From Cohaesibacter sp. (GTDB lineage: Bacteria > Pseudomonadota > Alphaproteobacteria > Rhizobiales > Cohaesibacteraceae), in assembly GCA_025800105.1 (NCBI GenBank), contig JAOXSG010001222.1:1-39494 (forward strand): a stretch of 39,494 nucleotides of DNA, in the 5' to 3' direction. A program made the translations under genes and the position numbers. Under the pieces are notes generated by a model that saw only the letters and a program-made list of their open reading frames with translations, was not told where the DNA came from and did no database searches. Shown piece by piece: positions 33,104 through 39,494 of this stretch (position 1 is the first letter of the stretch; every line of letters begins with the position of its first letter).

Positions 33104-33476
33104 TGCACCAAGGCGCAGACGCTCGGTGGTGGGGTTAACCTCGCTGATTGATGTGATCTTTTTGTTGCTGTTGTTTTTTATGCTGTCCTCTACCTTTTCG
33201 CGCTATAGCCAGCTTGATCTGGGGGTTGCAGGCACTGGCTCTGGCGCGGGAGAGCGGCCCAAATTGCTGATTTCCATTGCTGAGGTAGGTGCGATCCGTC
33301 TGAATGGCAAACCAACCAGTTTGGATGATCTGGATGCCGCCATTGAAGATTATCGGGATAAAGGGGTCAAACGGGCTGTGCTGGTGCCAAAAGGTGATGT
33401 GGCGGTGCAACGTCTGGTCATGACATTGGAGCGTCTGAAACAGAGCGGGCTTTCGTCCGTTTCCTTGGCCAATTAA
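33093..33476 (+). CDS. exbD: ExbD-family subunit 1 (membrane Asp present)
   Basis: 127 residues from the ATG at 33093 (overlapping exbB by 11 bases); earlier in-frame starts lie inside exbB without ribosome-binding sites. A basic N-terminus (RRRR) is followed by one transmembrane helix TSLIDVIFLLLLFFMLSS and a periplasmic ExbD domain. Asp20 matches the proton-carrying Asp25 of E. coli ExbD. With ExbB it converts proton flow into TonB motion. Confidence 0.92.
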   Translation: MRLNAPRRRRSVVGLTSLIDVIFLLLLFFMLSSTFSRYSQLDLGVAGTGSGAGERPKLLISIAEVGAIRLNGKPTSLDDLDAAIEDYRDKGVKRAVLVPKGDVAVQRLVMTLERLKQSGLSSVSLAN

Positions 33477-33489
33477 AGGGAAGGTACTT

Positions 33490-33948
33490 ATGCATCTGAC
33501 CAAAGCCAGACAGAAAAAGCGTGTGATGCCGGAAAATACCATTCCGCTGATCAATATCGTGTTTCTGATGCTGATTTTCTTTTTGATTGCAGGCACGGTT
33601 GCCCCGCCCGTCTCGACCAAGCTAAAGCCGCCCAAATCCGAAGAATTGCCTTTGATGCCGCCTGCGGGCAATGCTGTGGAAATACTTGCTGATGGGACTC
33701 TGATCCATCGCGGGCAAACGCTGACGCTGGACGAGATTTTGCTGCGTTTCCCAGCACCGGTCGTGGCAGAGACAGGCTTGCCAGCTCAAAGCAAAGAAGG
33801 CTTTGGCACGGATGGCAATGCGCAAGATGTGCTGCATATTCTGGCCGATAAAAAGCTATCCACCAGCAAGCTTATGCCTGTCCTACAGGCCTTTCGTGCC
33901 CATGGTCACAAGGCAATCCGTCTTGTGACGATCAGAGGAGGCAATTGA
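33490..33948 (+). CDS. exbD: ExbD-family subunit 2 with Asn in place of the membrane Asp
   Basis: 152 residues; ribosome-binding GGGAAGG before the ATG. Its transmembrane helix reads TIPLINIVFLMLIFFLIAG, so Asn22 stands where ExbD proteins have their essential Asp. The periplasmic domain (about 40-152) is longer than that of subunit 1. The gene is 13 bases after exbD 1 and overlaps tonB, so both subunits are produced together. It probably pairs with subunit 1 as an asymmetric ExbD dimer (inference). Confidence 0.9.
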   Translation: MHLTKARQKKRVMPENTIPLINIVFLMLIFFLIAGTVAPPVSTKLKPPKSEELPLMPPAGNAVEILADGTLIHRGQTLTLDEILLRFPAPVVAETGLPAQSKEGFGTDGNAQDVLHILADKKLSTSKLMPVLQAFRAHGHKAIRLVTIRGGN

Positions 33949-34874
33949 TGCGAACCTTTGGCCTGACGCTTTTTGCTCTTGTCTCGCTTGTTGTGCATGT
34001 CACTGCGGCGGCTTTTTTCCTGAGCAATAGCAATGAAATTCAGGAAGAGCGCGGCGCTGGAGCCACGGCCTTGGAAGTTGGCGATTTGTTCAATTCCAGT
34101 GCGCAGGAACAAGTCGAAGCGCAAGATTTGCCGGAAGCGAAAACCACGCCCAAAGAGCTGGAAGCCACAAAAGTGGTGCAAGCCATTCCTGTCAAAAGCT
34201 TTGTGCAGGAGCAGGTTCAGCCCAAACGCATTGAAAGTCCCAAGGCGCTTGAGGTTCCTGATACTTTGCTCAAAGAGCTGACAGCCAATAAAGAGCTTAC
34301 CAAACCGGATCTGTTCAAGCCACGCGAAATCAAACCGATTGAAGCCAAAGCTCTCAAGCCGAAAAAGAAGATCAAACAGGCCAAATTGCAAAAGCCCAAA
34401 GAGGTGAAAAAGGTTAAGCCCCCCAAGAAGGTCGTAAAAAGCAAACCTAAAAAGAAAATCGCCAAGAAAAAGAAGGTGAAAAAGAAAGCTCAGAAAGCCT
34501 CAAAGGCAAGTAAGAAAGGTGGCTTGAGCGCCAATAAGAAGGGCCGCAAAGGTGCAAGCGGAGGCAATGGTGGCAAAAAGCAAAATGTCAATGGCCGTGC
34601 TCTGACCACCAGCTATATGGCAAAAGTGCGCAGAAAGATCGAGCGCAAGAAACGCGCCCTTGGCCGCAGAAATACCGGCACCGCCGTGGTCCGCTTTACC
34701 ATTACGCCCGCTGGTCGTCTGGCGGGTGTTAAATTGGCGCGATCATCGGGCAATGCCCGCATTGATAAGGCGGCTTTGAGCATGGTGCGTCGCGCTGCGC
34801 CTTTTGGGGCTTTTCCCGCCGGGATGAGCAAAAAGAACCAGACACGCAGTCTGCCGATTAAATTTTCACGCTGA
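33948..34874 (+). CDS. tonB: TonB-family energy transducer
   Basis: 308 residues from the ATG overlapping the exbD 2 stop (TGATG) with AGAGGAGG upstream. One N-terminal membrane anchor (about 4-26), then a long spacer very rich in Lys and Pro (residues about 120-205, for example KPKKKIAKKKKVKKK), then a C-terminal TonB domain (about 220-308) including TAVVRFTITPAGRLAGVKL and SMVRRAAPFGAFP. It spans the periplasm and contacts the TonB box of the heme receptor. The spacer is more lysine-rich than the classic Glu-Pro/Lys-Pro spacer. Confidence 0.92.
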   Translation: MRTFGLTLFALVSLVVHVTAAAFFLSNSNEIQEERGAGATALEVGDLFNSSAQEQVEAQDLPEAKTTPKELEATKVVQAIPVKSFVQEQVQPKRIESPKALEVPDTLLKELTANKELTKPDLFKPREIKPIEAKALKPKKKIKQAKLQKPKEVKKVKPPKKVVKSKPKKKIAKKKKVKKKAQKASKASKKGGLSANKKGRKGASGGNGGKKQNVNGRALTTSYMAKVRRKIERKKRALGRRNTGTAVVRFTITPAGRLAGVKLARSSGNARIDKAALSMVRRAAPFGAFPAGMSKKNQTRSLPIKFSR

Positions 34875-34879
34875 GTATG

Positions 34880-34901
34880 ATTTGGGGGATTACCCCCAAA
34901 T
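34880..34901. terminator. Perfect hairpin between tonB and uppP
   Basis: Nine-base arms ATTTGGGGG and CCCCCAAAT around ATTA overlap the uppP stop codon. No long T run follows, so termination efficiency is uncertain. Confidence 0.55.
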
Positions 34902-35696
34902 TGCCAAGGCCACGAACCCCAGACTGCCAACAACGATCCGCCAGATTGCAAAGGGCATAAAGCCATGGCGGGAGACAAAATCGAGCAGCCGTTTCACCAC
35001 AAAGATACCGGAAATGAAGGCCACAATGAAACCGATGGCAATGATAGTGGCGTCATCGAGCTGAATGATCTCGCGGTTTTTATACAGATCATAGGCAAAG
35101 GCGCCGGTCATGGTTGGCATGGCAAGGAAAAAGGAAAATTCCGCAGCTGATCGTTTGTCTGTTCCCATTAATAAAGCGCCTGCAATGGTCGAGCCGGAGC
35201 GTGAGACACCCGGCACCATGGCAAGGCATTGGAATAGGCCGATTTTAAAAGCCAGCGACAAAGGATAATCCATCACATCTGTATAGCGGGGTTTTAAGTC
35301 AAGCTTATCCACCCAAGCCAACAAAATGCCACCGATGATCAGGGTTGAGCAGATCAATTGCGGGCTTTCAAACAAGACCGACTTGATAAAACCATGAGCG
35401 CTTGCCCCCACAATCGCGGCAGGCAAAAAGGCAAGCAAAATGGCCAGCACAAAGCGTCTTGCCTGACCAGACGATGGCAGAGCGATGGCAATATTCCAGA
35501 GCCGGGCGAAATACACCGTTAGAATGGCCAAGATTGCGCCAAGCTGGATCAGCACTTCAAAGCTTTTCCCCGCACTTTCAAAGCCAAGAAAATGCCCCGC
35601 CAGAAGAACATGACCCGTTGAAGAGACAGGCAAAAATTCTGTCAAACCTTCAACGAACCCCAAAAAGGCCGCCTCAAAATATGTGGCCAGATCCAT
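34890..35696 (-). CDS. uppP: Undecaprenyl-diphosphate phosphatase
   Basis: 268 residues, the normal length. The two BacA family motifs are intact: [13 protein letters not shown] (residues 16-28) and [12 protein letters not shown] (about 162-173), with about eight membrane segments. It dephosphorylates undecaprenyl diphosphate to recycle the lipid carrier of peptidoglycan and polysaccharide synthesis. AGGGAAG precedes the ATG. It is convergent with tonB and divergent from the GST gene. Confidence 0.97.
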   Translation of the reverse strand: MDLATYFEAAFLGFVEGLTEFLPVSSTGHVLLAGHFLGFESAGKSFEVLIQLGAILAILTVYFARLWNIAIALPSSGQARRFVLAILLAFLPAAIVGASAHGFIKSVLFESPQLICSTLIIGGILLAWVDKLDLKPRYTDVMDYPLSLAFKIGLFQCLAMVPGVSRSGSTIAGALLMGTDKRSAAEFSFFLAMPTMTGAFAYDLYKNREIIQLDDATIIAIGFIVAFISGIFVVKRLLDFVSRHGFMPFAIWRIVVGSLGFVALAIWG

Positions 35697-35776
35697 TTTT
35701 TCTTCCCTTTGGCTGGTGAAATGCTCAAAGACTGACTATGGTGCGCCGCTGTGACGAGCCAGAACCGGCCTTTACA

Positions 35777-35804
35777 CCAATGGATTTGTTTTTTCATCCA
35801 TTGG
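35777..35804. repeat. Inverted repeat in the uppP/GST divergent region
   Basis: Nine-base arms CCAATGGAT and ATCCATTGG around ten bases. No T run follows. It could be an operator or an RNA hairpin in the GST leader; the region 35697-35932 otherwise holds no gene, with a possible -10 TATACT near 35868. Confidence 0.4.
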
Positions 35805-35932
35805 CTCTGATCTTGGGCAAAATTAATGCGACCTTAATTAACGGGTCGATAAAATTTCATCGGTTTTATACTCTGATCCATAAAAATTTCAACAAATGGC
35901 TTCGTGATTCACTGATCAGGATCTGTGCAAAC

Positions 35933-36625
35933 ATGCTCCAGCTTTATCATAATATGATGGATGTCCCATCCCGCTTTGCCCGCCTCTGTCTGGCCGAGGC
36001 AAAGGCAGGGGCCGAATTGAGCGAATTGATGCCATGGGCGCGTGATGAAGCTTTTTTGCTGCTCAATCCGGCAGGCAGTTTGCCCGTCTTGCGAGAAAAT
36101 GATGGCCCGCCCGTTTGTGGCGCGCAAGTCATTGCCGAATATCTGGACGAGACCCGTGGCTATGCTTTGGGCGAGCGGCGCTTGATGCCCGATCACCCCA
36201 ATGAGCGGGCAGAGACCCGGCGTTTGATGAATTGGTTTTTGGAAAAAGCGGTCACGGATACGGCGCAATATTTCATTGAAGAGAAAATCTATAAGCGCCT
36301 GAAACGCCCCTCTGAAGGGGGTGGGTCGCCCGACTCCAACATTTTGCGGGTTGCCCGTGCCAATTTGCGCATGCATTTGCAATATATCGGCTATCTGGCA
36401 GAACGGCGCAATTGGCTGGCAGGCAGTCGCATTTCCTATGCCGATCTGGCAGCCGGAGCCATGTTGTCGGTGATTGATTATATGGGCGAGGTGCCTTGGG
36501 ACAAAGAGCCTGTGGTCAAGGACTGGTATCAGCGGATCAAATCCCGCCCGTGTTTTCGCCCCATTCTGGCTGACAGCCTGAAAGGCATCCCTGCTGCAAA
36601 CCATTATATGGATCTCGATTTCTGA
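35933..36625 (+). CDS. Glutathione S-transferase-like protein
   Basis: 230 residues from the ATG at 35933 (MLQLYHNMMDVPSRFARL), where the thioredoxin-like N-terminal domain begins; the longer frame from 35738 adds unrelated residues. The NPAGSLPVL motif with its cis-Pro (residues about 44-52) and an all-helical C-terminal domain containing SRISYADLAAGAML (N-capping/hydrophobic staple) are visible. The catalytic Ser/Cys/Tyr is not obvious. It precedes queG, an arrangement I have seen in other alphaproteobacteria; role unknown. Confidence 0.85.
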   Translation: MLQLYHNMMDVPSRFARLCLAEAKAGAELSELMPWARDEAFLLLNPAGSLPVLRENDGPPVCGAQVIAEYLDETRGYALGERRLMPDHPNERAETRRLMNWFLEKAVTDTAQYFIEEKIYKRLKRPSEGGGSPDSNILRVARANLRMHLQYIGYLAERRNWLAGSRISYADLAAGAMLSVIDYMGEVPWDKEPVVKDWYQRIKSRPCFRPILADSLKGIPAANHYMDLDF

Positions 36626-36706
36626 TCCTTGTTGCGCTATGACAGGGCCTTATCAAGTCGGATTATCTTCCTTTTGCCCTTCATATAGTGAGCCTTGACA
36701 CGCTTT

Positions 36707-37873
36707 ATGACACAGGACCAAGCCATCGATCGCGCGGCGCAGAAAGCTGCCAAGGTCAAAGCTTATTTGAAAGATGAAGCTTTAAAGCTTGGCTTTGCCG
36801 ATTTGCGCGTTTGTTCCGTTGAGGAAGCCAAAAATTATGAGGACATTCTCAAGAGCTTCGTCCAGCTTGGCTATCATGGCTCGATGGAGTGGATGCGTGA
36901 GACATTGGCCCGCCGCTCTCATCCTCAAAATCTGTGGTCTGATGTGCAATCGGTGATCATGCTGGGCATGAATTATGGCCCTGATCAAGATCCCCGCTCT
37001 TTGCTGGCGCATGGCGACAAGGCCAATATTTCCGTTTATGCCAGAAATCGCGATTATCATGATTTGATCAAAGGGCGTTTGAAACAATTGGCCTCAAAAC
37101 TGGTCTCGCGGACGCGCGACTGGGACCAAGGCATTGAGGTCAAGGTGTTTGTTGATACTGCTCCGGTGATGGAAAAGCCTCTGGCTCATTTGGCTGGCCT
37201 TGGCTGGCAAGGCAAGCATACCAATCTGGTCAGCCGGGATTTTGGCTCCTGGCTATTTCTGGGCTCTATTTTCACCTCTCTGTCTCTGGAGCCGGACAAG
37301 GCAGAGATTGATCGCTGTGGCTCTTGTAACGCCTGTCAGAGTGCCTGCCCGACCGATGCCTTTCCCGCGCCTTATAAAATTGATGGATCGCGTTGTATTT
37401 CTTACCTCACCATTGAGAATAAGGACGAAATTCCCAGCTCTTTGCGAAAGGCCATGGGCAATCGCATTTACGGCTGTGATGATTGCCTCTCTGCCTGTCC
37501 ATGGAACAAATTTGCCCAACAGGCCAGCGAGATCAAACTGATTGCCCGCGATGATTTGACAGCACCGGATTTGGCCGATTTTCTGGGTATGGATGAAGCC
37601 GCTTTTCGCAGTCATTTTTCAGGCTCGCCTGTCAAGCGGATTGGCTGGAGCCGTTTTTTGCGCAATTGTCTTGTCGCTGCGGGCAATTCGGCCTGCGACA
37701 GTCTGATCCAGCCTATTCTGGCAAAGGTCAAGGAAGAGGATGCCCTGATCCGCCAGCATGCGGTTTGGGCCTTGGGACAATTGCTCTGCATTGAGCAATT
37801 TGCTCACTATCGCAGCCAATTGATGGGCGGGGAAAAAGATCCTCGCGTTCTGCAGGAATGGCAACAGCGATAA
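36707..37873 (+). CDS. queG: Epoxyqueuosine reductase
   Basis: 388 residues from the ATG at 36707 (a TTG at 36695 is possible). It has a cobalamin-binding N-terminal domain with the catalytic Asp in FVDTAPVMEK, then two ferredoxin-type [4Fe-4S] motifs CGSCNACQSACP and CDDCLSACPWNKF, and a C-terminal HEAT-like repeat (AVWALGQL). It reduces epoxyqueuosine to queuosine in tRNA using cobalamin and iron-sulfur clusters. Full length and no missing ligand seen. Confidence 0.96.
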   Translation: MTQDQAIDRAAQKAAKVKAYLKDEALKLGFADLRVCSVEEAKNYEDILKSFVQLGYHGSMEWMRETLARRSHPQNLWSDVQSVIMLGMNYGPDQDPRSLLAHGDKANISVYARNRDYHDLIKGRLKQLASKLVSRTRDWDQGIEVKVFVDTAPVMEKPLAHLAGLGWQGKHTNLVSRDFGSWLFLGSIFTSLSLEPDKAEIDRCGSCNACQSACPTDAFPAPYKIDGSRCISYLTIENKDEIPSSLRKAMGNRIYGCDDCLSACPWNKFAQQASEIKLIARDDLTAPDLADFLGMDEAAFRSHFSGSPVKRIGWSRFLRNCLVAAGNSACDSLIQPILAKVKEEDALIRQHAVWALGQLLCIEQFAHYRSQLMGGEKDPRVLQEWQQR

Positions 37874-37931
37874 GCAAGTAGAACAGATTGCCCTTAAAGG
37901 GGCTTGCCATCAGGGCAAAGGAGTGATGAGA

Positions 37932-38804
37932 ATGCGTCTTTTCATTTTTGGTTATGGCTATAGCGCCAAAGCCATTGCAAACGAATTGAAAGAAAGCTGT
38001 GAGTGGATTGCAGGCACCAGCCGCGATGCTGACAAAAGAGCCCGCATGGAAGCGGATGGCATCCGGGCCTATGCCTTTGATGGGCATGAGCGCAATGCCG
38101 AGATTAGCGCCGCTTTACAAGAGGCCACCCATCTTGTGATATCCGCAGGCCCCAATGCCCAAGGGGATCCGGCTTTAAATTGTCACCGACTTGATATTGC
38201 CAATGCGCCCAATCTGAAATGGATTGGCTATTTGTCCACTGTCGGCGTTTATGGCGATCATCAAGGGGCCTGGATTGATGAAAAGACCCCTTGCAAGCCT
38301 GTGTCCCAGCGCTCTGTTGAGCGGGTTGCTGCGGAAGGCAGCTGGCAGGATTTTGCCGAACAGCTGGATGTGCCCCTCGCCATCTTTCGTCTTGCCGGCA
38401 TTTATGGCCCGGGCCGCAATGGCATGATCAAATTGTCCAAAGGGCGCGGACGCCGTATTCATAAAGAGGGGCAGGTTTTCAACCGCATTCATGTGGATGA
38501 TATTGCACTGGCGGTTTCACTCGCCGCTCAATCGAAAAAAAGTGGCCTCTATAATATCAGCGATATGGAACCGGCACCGCCGCAAGATGTGGTGGAATAT
38601 GGGGCAAAGCTGATGGGCGTTGATGTCCCCCCTTTGCAGGATTTTGAGACGATGGATCTCAGCCCCATGGCCCGCTCTTTTTATGGCGAATGCAAGCGCT
38701 GCAAGAATGATAAATTGCTCAAGCTCATTGGCGGCCAGATGCGCTATCCCACCTATCGAGAGGCTTTCTCGCATATGTGGGAAAAAGATATCTGGCGTGG
38801 ATAA
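37932..38804 (+). CDS. NAD(P)-binding epimerase-like protein (extended SDR, YeeZ-like)
   Basis: 290 residues from the ATG at 37932, eight bases after AAGGAG. The Rossmann motif is FGYGYSAKAIA, the middle carries YLSTVGVYGDHQGAWIDE, FRLAGIYGPGRNGM and NRIHVDDIALAV as in NAD-dependent epimerase/dehydratases, but the active-site Tyr-x3-Lys is not present in standard form. It follows queG closely on the same strand. Function not known. Confidence 0.85.
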   Translation: MRLFIFGYGYSAKAIANELKESCEWIAGTSRDADKRARMEADGIRAYAFDGHERNAEISAALQEATHLVISAGPNAQGDPALNCHRLDIANAPNLKWIGYLSTVGVYGDHQGAWIDEKTPCKPVSQRSVERVAAEGSWQDFAEQLDVPLAIFRLAGIYGPGRNGMIKLSKGRGRRIHKEGQVFNRIHVDDIALAVSLAAQSKKSGLYNISDMEPAPPQDVVEYGAKLMGVDVPPLQDFETMDLSPMARSFYGECKRCKNDKLLKLIGGQMRYPTYREAFSHMWEKDIWRG

Positions 38805-38811
38805 GCCAATC

Positions 38812-38852
38812 AGCCTTGAAAGCTGCAGAAATCTGCCGCTTTCAAGGCTTTG
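38812..38852 (+). terminator. Hairpin after the queG/epimerase operon
   Basis: Twelve-base arms AGCCTTGAAAGC and GCTTTCAAGGCT around 14 bases, with only a short T-rich tail (TTGT). Confidence 0.7.
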
Positions 38853-38993
38853 TAAAGGCTAAAATAATCGGGGCTGTTAAAAAAATGCAGAAAAAGCAAA
38901 AAACGCCCTTGCCAACACGCCCGTAAGGCTTTAGACAACAGCCTCACTTGCCGGGCGGTAAACACAAACACCGCCACTTAATTGCAAGATTGG

Positions 38994-39494
38994 TCAGCGC
39001 TGGTAGCTCAGTTGGATAGAGCACCAGACTACGAATCTGGGGGTCGGGGGTTCGAATCCTCCCCAGCGCGCCATTTCTTTTTTACCCTCTCCAAAATACT
39101 CTAACACCTTAAACAGAAACGATTTTTCACGTTCGAAAACCCAGAGTTTCCAAGGGTTTGAGAGGAGGAGCATAGCGCGTTCGAACATTTCATCAAAGCG
39201 TCCCTTGGGTGCGTCGATTTTGGCCTGTTTTTCCTGCAATACCAATCTGGATTTCTCCAATTTGGCAATCTTGGCCTCATAGGCCGCAATCACGGTGCCA
39301 TTGTCTGTCTCAATGATCCGATCCAGTAATTGATCAATCTGCTGGTCGGTCTTGCCAATCTCTCGCTTGAGATCAGAGCGTGATTGTTTCTGCTGTCCTG
39401 CCATTTGCTCCCAAGCCTGCTTGAACATCAGCTTAGCCATATCAAATAATGTATCGGTTGGCTGCATGTCATACAGGAGTGTTTCAAACTCTCC
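38994..39494 (-). CDS. Site-specific serine recombinase, C-terminal fragment (5' end outside window)
   Basis: The frame is open to the right edge on the minus strand (the ATG at 39467 is internal). Visible residues match the C-terminal coiled region of large serine recombinases: LYDMQPTDTLFDMAKLMFKQAWEQ, a charged coiled-coil, then FDEMFERAMLLLSNPWKLW. The C-terminus then departs from the usual recombinase ending and the last about 25 residues are merely the antisense of the tRNA-Arg gene (MARWGGFEPPTPRFVV). The recombinase was therefore fused to or truncated at the tRNA, as at the edge of an integrated element, and may no longer be functional. Its catalytic N-terminus is not in the window. 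Confidence 0.7.
   Translation of the reverse strand, partial: GEFETLLYDMQPTDTLFDMAKLMFKQAWEQMAGQQKQSRSDLKREIGKTDQQIDQLLDRIIETDNGTVIAAYEAKIAKLEKSRLVLQEKQAKIDAPKGRFDEMFERAMLLLSNPWKLWVFEREKSFLFKVLEYFGEGKKEMARWGGFEPPTPRFVVWCSIQLSYQR
38997..39073 (+). tRNA. tRNA-Arg (anticodon ACG)
   Basis: Full cloverleaf: acceptor GCGCTGG (38997-39003) pairs with CCAGCGC (39063-39069), then discriminator G and encoded CCA. D-arm GCTC...GAGC. Anticodon arm CCAGA-CTACGAA-TCTGG with anticodon ACG (read as ICG after deamination). T-arm with GGTTCGAATCC. It reads CGN arginine codons. Confidence 0.97.

Noticed and set aside
39000-39070. Real coding sequence at the end of the recombinase frame (ARWGGFEPPTPR)
   Set aside because: It is the antisense of the tRNA-Arg gene, a common false extension, not a conserved peptide.
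1-39494. CRISPR array, toxin-antitoxin pair, prophage or insertion sequence
   Set aside because: I saw no regular spacer repeats, cas genes, transposase or phage structural genes; the recombinase fragment at the right edge is the only mobile trace.

Overview
The window looks like the chromosome of an alphaproteobacterium, most probably a marine or host-associated member of the Hyphomicrobiales or a related lineage. Reasons are the medium G+C content, the GlxA/GbdR-type regulator beside betaine genes, non-pyrrolysine MttB, the GST-queG-epimerase neighbourhood and the Hmu heme system with an IsdG-type monooxygenase. I cannot fix the genus by reading. No phage, CRISPR array or complete insertion sequence is visible. 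The only sign of a mobile element is a serine recombinase fragment at the right edge, abutting a tRNA-Arg gene.

Layout. 1-2.1 kb: the 3' part of a large repetitive cadherin/VCBS-like surface or secreted protein. 2.2-15.7 kb: a quaternary-amine (betaine-type) uptake and catabolism region. It holds an SDR, a DAO-type FAD oxidoreductase / aldehyde dehydrogenase / DapA-family lyase operon, a GntR/FCD regulator, a ProVWX-type importer, two more SDRs, a non-pyrrolysine MttB-family methyltransferase and a GlxA-type AraC regulator. Similar TATACA/GTATACAA-like words lie in front of five of these transcription units, suggesting one regulon. 15.7-17.5 kb: a divergent LysR/SDR pair. 17.6-21.6 kb: a glpR-glpD-glpK operon behind a helically phased array of CGAA operator half-sites. 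21.7-25.5 kb: a sodium:neurotransmitter symporter divergent from a Cys/Met-metabolism PLP enzyme and a ProC-like reductase. 25.8-34.9 kb: a complete heme-iron uptake locus (TonB-dependent receptor, IsdG-like heme monooxygenase, HmuTUV, an unknown secreted protein, ExbB, two ExbDs, TonB). 34.9-38.8 kb: housekeeping genes uppP, a GST, queG and an epimerase-like protein. 39.0 kb: tRNA-Arg(ACG), followed by the recombinase fragment.

How the genes work together. In the betaine region the importer would bring in a methylated amine. MttB and the oxidoreductases would demethylate and oxidise it, the DapA-family enzyme and the aldehyde dehydrogenase would finish a carbon skeleton, and GntR plus GlxA-type regulators would sense substrate; the actual substrate is not determined by sequence. 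In the heme locus the outer-membrane receptor is energised by the locus's own ExbB/ExbD/TonB, HmuTUV carries heme into the cytoplasm and the IsdG-like enzyme opens the ring. The second ExbD has Asn in place of the normally essential membrane Asp, and ExbB has Val where a Glu is usual, so the energiser is unusual. A 12-14 base word (CTAGGCTCAGGA) recurs three times just after gene 3' ends.
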